From the NCBI GenBank assembly GCA_963781495.1, contig CAWAFX010000002.1, positions 1,550,001 to 1,614,000 of the forward strand: 64,000 nucleotides of DNA, read 5' to 3'. Below the pieces are notes generated by a model. It saw only the letters and a program-made list of their open reading frames with translations. It searched no databases and was not told where the DNA came from. The translations under genes were made by a program, and so were the position numbers. Shown here piece after piece: positions 53,981 through 62,840 of the stretch. The stretch is from Mayfieldus sp963781495 (GTDB lineage: Bacteria; Actinomycetota; Thermoleophilia; Solirubrobacterales; 70-9). The first letter of the stretch is position 1; every line of letters begins with the position of its first letter.

Positions 53981-55354
53981 ATGGCAACGACCACCGAGTC
54001 CAAGGCCTCACCGAGCGAGATTCTCGACAAGGTCGAGCAGGACGGCATCGAGTTCATCCGCTTCTGGTTCACCGACATCAACGGCCAGCTGAAGAGCTTC
54101 GCCGTCGGCAAGGAGGAGATGGAGGACGCGCTCGAGGAAGGGATGGGCTTCGACGGCTCATCGATCACCGGCTTCAACCGCATCGAGGAGTCGGACATGA
54201 TCGCGATGCCCGACCCCGACACCTACGTCGTGCTTCCTTGGCGTGACGACGGCGGCCAGGGCAAGGGCAACGTGGCGCGGATGTTCTGCGACGTGCTGCG
54301 TCCGGGCGGCGAGCCCTATGAGGGCGACCCGCGCTTCGTCATGCGCCGGGCGTTGGCGCGAGCCAAGGACATGGGCTTCGACACCTTCAACCTCGGCCCC
54401 GAGCTGGAGTTCTTCTACTTCGGCTCCGACGAGGTGGGCGAGGACGGGGTGCCGACGATCCTCGACAAGGGCGGCTATTTCGACCTCACGACCCTGGATG
54501 CCGCTTCGGACCTGCGCCGCGACACCGTCAACGCGCTGAAGAAGGTCGGGATCGCGGTCGAATACACCCACCACGAGGTCGGGCCCTCCCAGCACGAGAT
54601 CGACATGCGCTTCGACGAAGGGCTGCGGATGTCCGACAACGCGATGACCTACCGCACCGTGGTCAAGGAGATCGCTCACCTGCACGGCGTCTACGCGACC
54701 TTCATGCCGAAGCCGCTGTTCGGCGAGAACGGGTCCGGGATGCACACCCACCAGTCGCTGTTCAACGAGGGCAAGAACGCGATGTACGAGGAAGGTGGCC
54801 ACTACCACCTCTCCGACACCGGAAGGGCCTACATCGCCGGGCTGCTCAAGCACGCGCGCGAGATCGCGGCGCTGTTCGCCCCCAATGTGAACAGCTACAA
54901 GCGGCTCGTCCCGGGCTATGAGGCACCGGTCTACTGCGCCTGGTCGCAGCGCAACCGCTCGGCCCTGGTCAGGGTTCCGATGTACCAGCCCGGCAAGGAG
55001 AAGGCGACGCGGTGCGAGCTGCGCTGTCCGGATCCCTCCTGCAACCCCTACCTGACCTTCGCGGCGATGCTGCACGCGGGGCTGGAGGGGATCGAGCACG
55101 GCTACGACATCCCGGAGCCGATGGAGACCAACCTCTACGACCTATCGCCCGAGGAGCGCGACGAGCGTGGGATCGAGCAGCTGCCCGAGACCCTCGGCGA
55201 GGCGATCGAGGTGCTCGCCGGCTCGGAGCTGGTCCGCAAGGCGCTCGGCGATCACATATTCGAGCGCTACGTGGAGCTCAAGCGCGAGGAGTGGGAGGAG
55301 TACCGGATCCAGGTCACGCAATGGGAGCTGGAGAAGTACCTGCCGGTGCTCTGA
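53981..55354 (+). CDS. glnA: type I glutamine synthetase
   Basis: 457 residues. Beta-grasp start EFIRFWFTDINGQLKSF, GFDGSSITGF, metal site GPELEFFYF, VGPSQHEIDMRF, NGSGMHTHQSL, and RNRSALVRVP. Makes glutamine from glutamate, ammonia and ATP as a dodecamer. Length and N-terminus fit the GSI-alpha type; Tyr386 in NLYDLSPEE is at the adenylylation position of GSI-beta, so regulation is uncertain. Ribosome site AAAAGGAGAT. A PucR-type regulator follows after 21 bp. Confidence 0.96.
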   Translation: MATTTESKASPSEILDKVEQDGIEFIRFWFTDINGQLKSFAVGKEEMEDALEEGMGFDGSSITGFNRIEESDMIAMPDPDTYVVLPWRDDGGQGKGNVARMFCDVLRPGGEPYEGDPRFVMRRALARAKDMGFDTFNLGPELEFFYFGSDEVGEDGVPTILDKGGYFDLTTLDAASDLRRDTVNALKKVGIAVEYTHHEVGPSQHEIDMRFDEGLRMSDNAMTYRTVVKEIAHLHGVYATFMPKPLFGENGSGMHTHQSLFNEGKNAMYEEGGHYHLSDTGRAYIAGLLKHAREIAALFAPNVNSYKRLVPGYEAPVYCAWSQRNRSALVRVPMYQPGKEKATRCELRCPDPSCNPYLTFAAMLHAGLEGIEHGYDIPEPMETNLYDLSPEERDERGIEQLPETLGEAIEVLAGSELVRKALGDHIFERYVELKREEWEEYRIQVTQWELEKYLPVL

Positions 55355-55375
55355 TTGACCTAACGCGGACCGACA

Positions 55376-56530
55376 ATGCGAGACCTCAACGCGACCATGC
55401 TGAGCGCCGTCCTCGGCGGCGACGGCTTGGAGGGCGTGGCGGAGCTCGCATCGCTTGAGAGCGGCGGGCCGGTGGCCATAGTGCTGCCGGCCCGCGGTCT
55501 CTTCGCGGCCTCGGCGGGCGAGATCTCCGAGGAGCAGGCCGCCTACGTGGGCAAACGCCTGGCCGGCGAGCGGGTCGAGCTCCCGCAGGGAGTCCAGTTC
55601 GCGGTCCCGGTCCAGGCCGGCGAGGACGAGATAGGCGTCGTGCTGATGATGGGCGGCAACGGCGCCTCCGCCGAGACGCCTGCGGTCGACGGCGAGGAAG
55701 TCGGCCGCGCCGCCGCCTTCGCCGCGGTCGCCGAGCTTGCGGTCAGCGAGGCTCGAGACGAGGTGGAGCATCAGGTGCGCGCCAGCCTGATCGAGGATCT
55801 GCGGGCCGGCAAGGTCGATCGCGCCGACGTCTCGCGCCGGGCCGCCCGGCTCGGCTGTGAGCTTCCGGGCGGGGCGTTGATCATCGTTTCCGAGCTGCGG
55901 TCGCAGATGCCCCGTGGCGCCGCCGCCCTGATCGAAAGCGAGTGGCCGGGGGCGATGGCGGAGCCGATCGATGACCTGCTGTTCGGGCTCCTGCCGGTCG
56001 GCGGGGGAGATGAAGCGCCGGAGGCAGCCGCGGCGAAGGCGCGCAAGCTGGTCGCCAGGCTGCGCAGCCACGGCCCGGCCGCGCTCTCTTCCTTCTATCC
56101 CGACCCCGGCGACCTGCACCAGGCGATGCGCGAGGCCGAGCTGGTGCTCGAGGTCGTGCGCCGAGACAGCCGCCTCGCTTCGCAGATCGAGGAGGGGGCG
56201 GGGGACGGCGTCTACCGACTCTTGTTCCGGGCCCTGGTCTCGGACCCCGACGAGGTGCACCGTTTCTACGAGGACACAGTCGCCCCGGTGGTCGCCTACG
56301 ACCGCCAGTACCGCAGCGACCTGCTTTCGACCCTGGAGTCCTACCTGGCCGAGGACTGCAACATGAACGCGACCGCGCGGGCGATCTTCGCCCACCGCCA
56401 CACGGTCGCCTACCGGCTCGACCGGATCAGGGAGCTGACTGGGCTGGACCCCGGTTCGAGCGCCGACCGCGAGCGCCTCGGCCTGGGGATCAAGGCGTTC
56501 CGGATCCTCGAGCCGACGCTTCCCAAATAG
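55376..56530 (+). CDS. PucR/CdaR-type transcriptional regulator
   Basis: 384 residues. The C-terminal PucR helix-turn-helix is clear: LESYLAEDCNMNATARAIFA then HRHTVAYRLDRIRELTGLDP. The middle is a GGDEF-like/PucR-C domain, the N-terminus a GAF-like sensor (GGPVAIVLPARGLFAASAGE). PucR/CdaR proteins activate nitrogen or sugar-acid catabolism. Position directly after glnA suggests control of nitrogen supply genes. Confidence 0.82.
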   Translation: MRDLNATMLSAVLGGDGLEGVAELASLESGGPVAIVLPARGLFAASAGEISEEQAAYVGKRLAGERVELPQGVQFAVPVQAGEDEIGVVLMMGGNGASAETPAVDGEEVGRAAAFAAVAELAVSEARDEVEHQVRASLIEDLRAGKVDRADVSRRAARLGCELPGGALIIVSELRSQMPRGAAALIESEWPGAMAEPIDDLLFGLLPVGGGDEAPEAAAAKARKLVARLRSHGPAALSSFYPDPGDLHQAMREAELVLEVVRRDSRLASQIEEGAGDGVYRLLFRALVSDPDEVHRFYEDTVAPVVAYDRQYRSDLLSTLESYLAEDCNMNATARAIFAHRHTVAYRLDRIRELTGLDPGSSADRERLGLGIKAFRILEPTLPK

Positions 56531-56630
56531 CCGCAGGCGTCGCGGTCCGGCCCGAGTGGCGGTTCAGGGGGCCGCGATTTCCTACCGATCTGCCGATGAC
56601 ACCGGCGCCGCGGTCCGGCAGTTTTCCTTC

Positions 56631-57092
56631 ATGCAGCGACTCACCCCCCTGGACTCCGCATTTCTGCGCGCCGAGACCGCGGGCGGGCACATGCACGTCG
56701 GTTGGGTGTCCGCTCTGGGTCCGGTCGCGGGAGGCGGTGCGCTGGACGTCGATCTCCTTCGCCAGCGGGTTGCGGGACGTCTTCACTTGGCGCCCCGCTT
56801 CCGCCAGGTCGTCGTTTCCACGCCGGTCGGAGAGCCGTTCTGGGTTGATGACCCGCGGTTCGACATCGGTCGCCACCTGCGTGCTGTCGGGCAGCACAGC
56901 AGATTGGGAAGGGAGGAGGTCCGTGAGGTCGCGGACCGCTTCCTATCCGCCCCCCTCGACCGCGGTAAGCCGCTCTGGGAGCTGCTTGTCATGCCGCGCG
57001 TCGAGGGTGGGCGGGCGGCGATACTCGGCAAGGTCCATCACGCGATGGTCGACCGCAGCGCCACCAAGGAGCTGGAGGCGGCGCCGGTTTAG
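56631..57092 (+). pseudogene. truncated wax ester synthase/diacylglycerol acyltransferase
   Basis: The N-terminal third of a WS/DGAT: RLTPLDSAFLRAET, PRFRQVV, and the active site region ILGKVHHAMVDRSATKEL. The catalytic HHxxxDG reads HHAMVDR (Gly lost), and the frame stops at 57090-57092, about 300 residues short of the family length. Its end overlaps the -10 box of the next gene. A dead fragment is the best reading. Confidence 0.8.
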
Positions 57093-57095
57093 CAT
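57090..57095 (+). promoter_or_regulatory. -10 box TAGCAT, leaderless start
   Basis: Its TAG is also the stop codon of the WS/DGAT fragment; the predicted transcription start is exactly the G of GTG 57102. Confidence 0.6.
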
Positions 57096-57101
57096 CGCGG
57101 C

Positions 57102-57773
57102 GTGGCCTTCCACGTCGAGATCCGGCGCGGCGTCCAGCGCGCCTGGGCGTTCAACCTCGACCTCGAGCAGCTGCGCGAGAGCGTGCTCGATCCCTGGATC
57201 CGCAGCCGTCCGCTGGAGCTGGGCGGCAAGGACTGGGAGCCGCAGGAGAGCAGCCTGCGGGTGCTCGAGGGCTCCGAGCTGGACCCCTCCGACCTGGCGA
57301 TGGGCAAGGGCTGGCGCAACGCCGAGCGCGAGGGCCGCGACGTCACCCGCGAGCTGCTCGACGGGGCGATCGCGGAGGAGATCGCGGTCGCGGTGCTCTC
57401 CACCACGCCGGAGGGCGAGGCCGCGGCGACCAGCTTGCTGGAGCAGCTCGGGGTTCGCACCGCGTCCTGGTCGGAGCTGCGCGACCGCGTCCTCGCCGCC
57501 GCCACATCGGCCACCAACCCGGGGGGCCCCGCGGTCGCCGCCGTCCTGCTGGTTCTCGACGGGTCCCCCGACGAGGTCTGGACCTTCGACGCCGGACTCG
57601 CGGTCGGGCTGTTGGGCGGGCGGGCGATCGTCTGCAGACTCGGTTCGGCCCCGCTGCCGGCGGCCCTGAGCCGGGGGTCGGCGATCAGCCTCGACCCGAA
57701 TGCGTCGCCGGGGCGGGCCCTGGCCGCCCGGCTGCGCGAGCTGGGCCTGCCGATCGGCGGCGAGAACGAATGA
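57102..57773 (+). CDS. conserved hypothetical protein
   Basis: 223 residues from GTG, supported by an exact leaderless -10 box. Beginning FHVEIRRGVQRAWAFNLDLE, it has a charged first third (residues 1-95) and an alpha/beta second part with VAAVLLVLDGSPDEVWTFDA and GRAIVCRLGSAPLP. No motif recognised. Its TGA is the first base triplet of the terminator hairpin. Confidence 0.65.
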   Translation: MAFHVEIRRGVQRAWAFNLDLEQLRESVLDPWIRSRPLELGGKDWEPQESSLRVLEGSELDPSDLAMGKGWRNAEREGRDVTRELLDGAIAEEIAVAVLSTTPEGEAAATSLLEQLGVRTASWSELRDRVLAAATSATNPGGPAVAAVLLVLDGSPDEVWTFDAGLAVGLLGGRAIVCRLGSAPLPAALSRGSAISLDPNASPGRALAARLRELGLPIGGENE

Positions 57774-57794
57774 AGGCGCCCGTGGGCGCCTTCA
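57771..57794. terminator. perfect 11-bp hairpin containing the stop codon
   Basis: TGAAGGCGCCC-GT-GGGCGCCTTCA; bidirectional, between the convergent hypothetical and universal stress protein genes. Confidence 0.75.
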
Positions 57795-57817
57795 TCGCAA
57801 GCGGGTGAGAGACGTGC

Positions 57818-58513
57818 TCAGCTGCCGGTCAGGGCCGCTTCGCGCTGCGCGAACGGGACCGCGTTGCCGCGCGCAAGAACCAGTACCGGGGTCTTCGCGA
57901 CCTCGATCGCGTACTCGGCGCTGGCGCTGAGCTCGACCCGGCCCTGCGGGGTGCCCTCGCGGGAACCGACGACGAGCAGGTCGGCGCCGCTCTGATCGTC
58001 GCCGACGGTGGCACCGAGGGCGCTGGCAAGTGCCTGCGCGGTCGACTTGACGGCCTCGTCGCCCTCGTCGAGGACGCCGATCCGGGCGACCTTGACCGCG
58101 GAGTGCGAGCGCAGGTCGGCCGGGGCCACGGCGACCGCAACCGGGCCGCCGCTCATCAGTCGCTGGGCAGAGCGGCCGGGGAGGACGGCGCCGGGGGAGG
58201 TGCGGTAGTCCGACCCGAATACGACCAGGTCGGCGTTCTCGCGTTCGGCGAGCTCGATCAGGCCCTCGCCGGTTGAGGCGTGAAGGACGACGTGGCGCTC
58301 CATCTCGGGGGCGCCGATTGCGGTCGCGCCGCGGTCGAGCAGCTCCTCGGCCTGGCGCCTGTCGGCTTGCTCGCGATCCTGCTCGGAAAGCTGTGAGTGG
58401 CGTACATAAGCCAGCGAGAGGCTGGCACCCGAAACGCCCAGCAGGCGCCCGAGGGCGAGGGCGTCGCGATCGTTGTCGGTGTCGTCGTAGGAGATGATGA
58501 TTCGGGGGCTCAT
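57818..58513 (-). CDS. universal stress protein family
   Basis: 231 residues from ATG 58513 with AAGGAG upstream. N-terminal USP domain (IIISYDDTDNDRDALAL, ELAERENADLVVFGSDYR, G-rich ATP loop GRSAQRLMSGGPVAVAVAP), then a shortened second USP half (VARIGVLDEGDEA, LLVVGSREGTPQG, AKTPVLVLARG). ATP-binding Gly-2x-Gly-9x-Gly is only partly conserved. Divergent from a LysR gene. Confidence 0.86.
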   Translation of the reverse strand: MSPRIIISYDDTDNDRDALALGRLLGVSGASLSLAYVRHSQLSEQDREQADRRQAEELLDRGATAIGAPEMERHVVLHASTGEGLIELAERENADLVVFGSDYRTSPGAVLPGRSAQRLMSGGPVAVAVAPADLRSHSAVKVARIGVLDEGDEAVKSTAQALASALGATVGDDQSGADLLVVGSREGTPQGRVELSASAEYAIEVAKTPVLVLARGNAVPFAQREAALTGS

Positions 58514-58617
58514 AAAGATGGCTCCTTATCGGGGGTTCGGAAGTAGTCCGGAAAGCCTTACGACGATCGTGGCACGCCTCCTGCTATTAGTACAACTTTT
58601 CTTCGTTATGTATTAGA

Positions 58618-58623
58618 TAGGCT
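58618..58623 (+). promoter_or_regulatory. -10 box TAGGCT, leaderless start
   Basis: The predicted transcription start is exactly the A of ATG 58630, which excludes the in-frame TTG at 58624. Confidence 0.6.
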
Positions 58624-58629
58624 TTGCCT

Positions 58630-59550
58630 ATGCTGAACGTGCCGCGGCTCAAGGTCCTGCGCGAGGTTGCCGCCCGGGGCTCGTTCTCCGAGGCGGCCAC
58701 GGCTCTCTCCTATTCGCAGCCGGCGGTCTCGCAGGCGATTGCCACGCTCGAGGAGGAGGCCGGGGTGACCCTGATCGAGCGCGACCGCCGCGGCGTGCGG
58801 CCGACCGCCGCCGGCGCAGTCCTCGTCGATCACGCCGACGCGATCCTTTCCCGTCTCGACGCCGCCGAGGCCGAGGTCGCCGCCATAGCGGGGGTGCGGG
58901 GCGGCCGCCTGCGGATCGCCTCGTTTCCGACCGCGGGGGCGGCCCTGATGCCGCTCGCGGTCTCGACCTTTCGCGCCGCTCACCCCGGGGTGGACCTCAG
59001 CCTCGCCGAAGGCGAGCCGGAAGCGATCGCCCCGAGGCTGCGGGCCGGCGAGTTCGACCTCGTGCTGCTGTTCGAATTCCCCGGCACCGGCGAGAACCTG
59101 CGGGCGGGGATGCGCCGCGCCGATCTGCTCGAGGATCCGATGGCGCTGGCGCTGCCCCAGGGCCACCCGCTGGCCTCGAAGGAGCGGATCCATGTCGCCG
59201 ATCTCGAATCGGAGGGTTGGGTTCAGACCTCGGCTTTCAGCCCCTGCGCGCGCCACGTCGTCCGCACCTGCCACGCGGCCGGCTTCGAGCCCGAGGTCTC
59301 GTTCGAGAGCGACGACTACCAGGTGGTCCAGGGGCTGGTCGCGGCGGGGGTGGGGGTCGCCCTGATCCCGAGGCTGGCGCTGACCACGGTTCGCGACGAC
59401 ATCGTGATCCGCGAGCTGCACCCCGAGAGCCCGTCGCGCCAGGTCTTTGCGGCGACGCCGCGAGGCACTCCGGTTATGCCGGCGGTGGCGACGATGCTGG
59501 AGGTCCTGCAGGGCGCGGCGCGCCGCTACCGCGCCGACACCGCCGCCTGA
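58630..59550 (+). CDS. LysR-family transcriptional regulator
   Basis: 306 residues. N-terminal helix-turn-helix: REVAARGSFSEAATALSYSQ then PAVSQAIATLEEEAG, linker helix, and a two-lobed effector domain (GRLRIASFPTAGAALMPL, LPQGHPLASKE, GLVAAGVGVALIPRLAL). The AT-rich gap to the divergent stress protein gene probably holds its operator. Converges on amt across a strong terminator. Confidence 0.9.
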   Translation: MLNVPRLKVLREVAARGSFSEAATALSYSQPAVSQAIATLEEEAGVTLIERDRRGVRPTAAGAVLVDHADAILSRLDAAEAEVAAIAGVRGGRLRIASFPTAGAALMPLAVSTFRAAHPGVDLSLAEGEPEAIAPRLRAGEFDLVLLFEFPGTGENLRAGMRRADLLEDPMALALPQGHPLASKERIHVADLESEGWVQTSAFSPCARHVVRTCHAAGFEPEVSFESDDYQVVQGLVAAGVGVALIPRLALTTVRDDIVIRELHPESPSRQVFAATPRGTPVMPAVATMLEVLQGAARRYRADTAA

Positions 59551-59564
59551 GGTCGCCCGACGCG

Positions 59565-59595
59565 CGACCGCCCCCGCGCGAGGCGGGGGCGGTCG
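59565..59595. terminator. 13-bp hairpin, bidirectional
   Basis: 59565-59577 pairs perfectly with 59583-59595 across GCGAG, between convergent lysR and amt. Confidence 0.75.
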
Positions 59596-59622
59596 GCACA
59601 GCGGGTCGGAGCTGGCGCCGAG

Positions 59623-60978
59623 CTAGGCGCTTCCCTCCGGGATCGGTTCCCGCGGGGGAGTCGGGGCGTAGCCCTCGCTCCCGCCGGGGAATGCGAGCGA
59701 CGGCACGTCGGACGGGTAGACCTCGTGTCCGTGTACCGCGAGGTCGCCCTCTTCCATGTCCTTCTCGTCCATCCGCAACGGGACGACCAGCCCGACGAGC
59801 TTCAGCAGCACGTAGGTGCCGATCGCCGAGAAGGCGATCACCCAGAGCGCCGTCAATGCCTGCCACTCGATCAGGTGTGCAGATCCCGAAACCAGGCCTG
59901 GTGCCGAGCCCATCGCCTCGTTGGCGAAGATGCCCGTCAACAGACCGCCTGCGAGGCCGGCGAACCCGTGGGTGTAGACAACGCCCAGAGTGTCGTCGAC
60001 GCTGCGGAACGGCTCCACCCGGCTCAGGTAGTTGAGCGCGAAGTAGACGATCGTCGCCGCAAGCACGCCGATCACCATCGCTCCCCAACCATTGACGAAA
60101 CCGGCACCCGGCGTGATCGCGACCAATCCCGTGATCATGCCGTTGACGCTGCCGATCAGGCTCGGCTTGTTGCCGGTGATGTAGTCCCAGGCCACCCAGA
60201 CCAGGAACGCCACCGCGGTGCAGAGGTTCGTGTTCAGAACCGCCGCCGAGGCGATGTCGTTGACCAGGTAGGGGTCACCACCGTTGAAGCCGTTCCACCC
60301 GAGCCAGAGCAATCCGGCCCCGGTGGCGACCATCAACAGGTTGTTCGGGGCGTCAACCTCTCGATCACGCTGCAGGCGTGGCCCCACCACCGCCGCTGCG
60401 ACGAAGCCCGAGACACCGGCGGCGAGATGGATGACGTAGCCGCCGGAGAAGTCGAGAGCACCGTGCTGGGCGAAATAGCCGCCTCCCCAGATCAGGAAGG
60501 CGTTGATCGTGTAGACGAGACTCGACCACAGCAACACGAACGGGATCCAGGCCTTGAAGTTGAACCGGCCGAGAACGGACCCGAGCATAAGGATCGGTGT
60601 GATCGCCGCGAAAACGAACTGGAAGTACGCCAGTGTCGATTGCGGGAACACGACATCCCCGACATTGGGGATGTTTCCCTGCTCCCTCAGCGCGTTGCTG
60701 CTCAGAATCGAACCGGGCTTGCCCCACATGTTGGCGAAGAACCCGTGATCGGCTCCGCCGATGTGCATCGGCGATCCAAAGCCGAGCTTGTAGGCGTACA
60801 AGACCCAGGCGAGCAGTACGACGCCGAACGCGACGAACGCCATCATCATCGAGTTCACCGACCAGCGCTTCTGCATTACGCCGCCATAGAGGACGACAAG
60901 GCCGGGCACGCTCATAAGGCCGACGAACGTCGCGGCCGTGAGCTGCCAGGAATTGTCGCCTGGACTCAACCAATGCAT
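59623..60978 (-). CDS. amt: ammonium transporter
   Basis: 451 residues, 11 helices. Amt hallmarks: twin histidines in GGYVIHLAAGVSGF and VVYTHGFAGLAGG, NMWGKPG-like outer loop, GLLWLGWNGFNGG and GWGAMVIGVLAA. A long cytosolic tail (MEEGDLAVHGHEVYPSDVPS) and Pro-rich end follow. Imports ammonium for the nearby glutamine synthetase. ATG 60978 has GAAAGGAAG. Usual partner glnK is not adjacent. Confidence 0.94.
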   Translation of the reverse strand: MHWLSPGDNSWQLTAATFVGLMSVPGLVVLYGGVMQKRWSVNSMMMAFVAFGVVLLAWVLYAYKLGFGSPMHIGGADHGFFANMWGKPGSILSSNALREQGNIPNVGDVVFPQSTLAYFQFVFAAITPILMLGSVLGRFNFKAWIPFVLLWSSLVYTINAFLIWGGGYFAQHGALDFSGGYVIHLAAGVSGFVAAAVVGPRLQRDREVDAPNNLLMVATGAGLLWLGWNGFNGGDPYLVNDIASAAVLNTNLCTAVAFLVWVAWDYITGNKPSLIGSVNGMITGLVAITPGAGFVNGWGAMVIGVLAATIVYFALNYLSRVEPFRSVDDTLGVVYTHGFAGLAGGLLTGIFANEAMGSAPGLVSGSAHLIEWQALTALWVIAFSAIGTYVLLKLVGLVVPLRMDEKDMEEGDLAVHGHEVYPSDVPSLAFPGGSEGYAPTPPREPIPEGSA

Positions 60979-61182
60979 ATCCGAGTGACTTCCTTTCTCT
61001 TCGGGGAAGCAGCCGGGACTCCCAAGGCAAAACGTGTTCTCCGAAGCCGACCGCCCATTGGCAGGTCAAACCCTGCCGGTGGGGGGCCGAAGCCACTACG
61101 TACAGCGGTACAAAGATCGGCCGAAAACGTTCTACACATTGTCGGAATCGGACCCCCGCTCAGGCGTTAATCTCGCCGGGCG
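60979..61182. promoter_or_regulatory. 204-bp divergent region of amt
   Basis: Contains GTAC-AGCG-GTAC (about 61100-61111), a short palindrome that might be a regulator site, and the TAATCT box (61168-61173), which predicts a 3-base leader for the gene at 61183. Confidence 0.4.
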
Positions 61183-61509
61183 ATGCCTATGGAGGGACAT
61201 TGGCGGCGCGTTAACACGCCCTTGCGGCGCCTGACCAGGCGTGAGCGCAACGTGGTGCTGAGCGCCGTCGCGATCACCGCGATCACGATCCTCGCCCTGG
61301 TGCTGGCGACTGCGGGCGATTCGAGGCCCGATCCGGCGCCCGGATGCATCTACGCGATCGTCCCCGGCGTCATGGGGGCGGCCCCGATCGACGCTTGCGG
61401 GACGCGGGCCAGACTGACCTGCAAGAAGCGCGCCGAGCTCAGCGACCCAGGCTCGAGGGTGGTTCAGGAGAGCTGTAGGCGCGCCGGCTATCTGCCGCGC
61501 GGCGGCTAG
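61183..61509 (+). CDS. small membrane-anchored Cys-rich protein
   Basis: 108 residues: basic N-terminus, one helix (VVLSAVAITAITILALVLAT) and an outer domain with four cysteines (PGCIYA, DACGT, LTCKK, ESCRR). The TAATCT box fits ATG 61183. No family recognised. Confidence 0.6.
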   Translation: MPMEGHWRRVNTPLRRLTRRERNVVLSAVAITAITILALVLATAGDSRPDPAPGCIYAIVPGVMGAAPIDACGTRARLTCKKRAELSDPGSRVVQESCRRAGYLPRGG

Positions 61510-61532
61510 CTGCCCCCGCGACGCTTCCGAAG

Positions 61533-61538
61533 TAGAGT
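61533..61538 (+). promoter_or_regulatory. -10 box TAGAGT, leaderless start
   Basis: The predicted transcription start is exactly the A of ATG 61545. Confidence 0.6.
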
Positions 61539-61544
61539 CGAGCG

Positions 61545-62255
61545 ATGGCTGCGGCACTCGGCTGGGGCGCTCTGGCCGCCTTCTCCCTGGTGCTCGGCGT
61601 ACTGCTGACCTTCCACCGCTGGGGGGACCGTGAGGTCGGCGCCGTGCTTGCCTTCGGCGCCGGAGCGCTGATCAGCTCGGTCAGCTTCGAGCTCGCGCAG
61701 GAGGGGATCGACGTCGGCGGCGCCGATGCCACGGCGGCCGGGCTCGCCGTCGGCGCGATCACCTACTTTCTCGCCGACCGGGCGCTCGGGCGCCACCAGA
61801 GTCGGGCCGGCGGCTCGGGCGGCGGCCAGGGGCCGTCGCTGGCCTTGGGTGCCTTCCTCGACGGAATACCGGAGCAGTTCGTGCTCGGGGTATCCGTCGC
61901 CAGCCGCCAGGGGGTGAGCGCCGCGCTGCTGGTGGCGATCTTCGTCTCCAACCTGCCGGAGTCGATCGGCTCCTCCAGTGACATGGAGCAGGCCGGGACG
62001 AGCCGCAAGACGATCCTGCGGCTGTGGATCGCGGTTGCGGTGATCTGCACCCTGTCGACCCTGCTCGGCTACGCGGTCGCGGACTCGGCCGGGGGCAACC
62101 TCCGCGCCGCGGCCGACGGCTTCGCCGCCGGGGCGCTGCTGGTGATGCTGATCGACTCGATGATTCCCGACGCCCGCGTCAAGGCCGGCCGCCCGGCCGG
62201 GCTGTTCACGGTCCTCGGATTCGCTCTCGCCGCCGGACTCTCGGCGGCAGGTTGA
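61545..62255 (+). CDS. ZIP-like metal transporter
   Basis: 236 residues, about 7-8 helices. ZIP signatures appear as FLDGIPEQFVLG and FVSNLPESIGSS, where canonical proteins have HNxPEG and HExPEG. The metal histidines are thus absent while the Pro-Glu parts persist, and GAGALISSVSFEL matches the first ZIP helices. Possibly a divergent divalent-ion transporter with changed selectivity. Confidence 0.8.
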   Translation: MAAALGWGALAAFSLVLGVLLTFHRWGDREVGAVLAFGAGALISSVSFELAQEGIDVGGADATAAGLAVGAITYFLADRALGRHQSRAGGSGGGQGPSLALGAFLDGIPEQFVLGVSVASRQGVSAALLVAIFVSNLPESIGSSSDMEQAGTSRKTILRLWIAVAVICTLSTLLGYAVADSAGGNLRAAADGFAAGALLVMLIDSMIPDARVKAGRPAGLFTVLGFALAAGLSAAG

Positions 62256-62319
62256 GCCGAAGCTGGCCCGGTCGATGCCGAGCAGCTGCGAATTGCCACC
62301 GGACCAGGGAATTTGCGCA

Positions 62320-62325
62320 TAGACT
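62320..62325 (+). promoter_or_regulatory. -10 box TAGACT, leaderless start
   Basis: The predicted transcription start is exactly the A of ATG 62332. Confidence 0.6.
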
Positions 62326-62331
62326 CGGTGC

Positions 62332-62793
62332 ATGGCGGCCGGTGTTGCGACAGCGGAGCAGGGAGCAGGGGCGGCGGCGTTTGCCTCCGCCGCCGAGATG
62401 CGCGCGGTCCTGACCGAGCTTCTGCACGAGGTCGACGGCGACTCCGAGCTCGGCAAGCGCATGCGGGCGGCCCAGGTCTCGCACCGCTACGTCTTCACCG
62501 ACATCGGCCTCAGCCTCGACGTCGCCAGCTCCGAGGAGGAGGACCACAACGTCCGCTACGCGTTCGACGAAGGGGCCGGCGCCGAGCCGGCGCTGACTCT
62601 GGAGATGAGCTCCGAGGTGGCCAACCGCTACTTGCAGGGGCGGGAGAACCTGGCGATCGCGATCGCCCGCCGCCGCATCCGCTGCGTCGGCAAGTCGAAG
62701 GCGGTCCTCAACCTGCTGCCGATCAACCGCCAGCTCATGGACTGCTACCGCGAGGTGCTGCGTCGCGGCCATCCCGAGCTACTGCTCGACTGA
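62332..62793 (+). CDS. SCP2-like sterol/lipid-carrier domain protein
   Basis: 153 residues. The segment DIGLSLDVASSEEE, ALTLEMSSEVANRYLQGREN and AIAIARRRIRCVGKSKAVLN followed by LLPINRQL fits the SCP2 fold, which binds acyl-CoA or lipids. Enzymatic role unlikely. An Ala-rich 20-residue start precedes the fold. Confidence 0.7.
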   Translation: MAAGVATAEQGAGAAAFASAAEMRAVLTELLHEVDGDSELGKRMRAAQVSHRYVFTDIGLSLDVASSEEEDHNVRYAFDEGAGAEPALTLEMSSEVANRYLQGRENLAIAIARRRIRCVGKSKAVLNLLPINRQLMDCYREVLRRGHPELLLD

Positions 62794-62806
62794 GCATTAA
62801 GCGGGC

Positions 62807-62834
62807 TTGACATCGCGGGGGGCGGTCGTATGCT
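62807..62834 (+). promoter_or_regulatory. strong promoter TTGACA-N16-TATGCT
   Basis: A consensus -35 (62807-62812) and a good -10 (62829-62834), the strongest in the window. Transcription should start near 62841, about 156-200 bases before any start codon. Confidence 0.8.
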
Positions 62835-62840
62835 CGTTCG

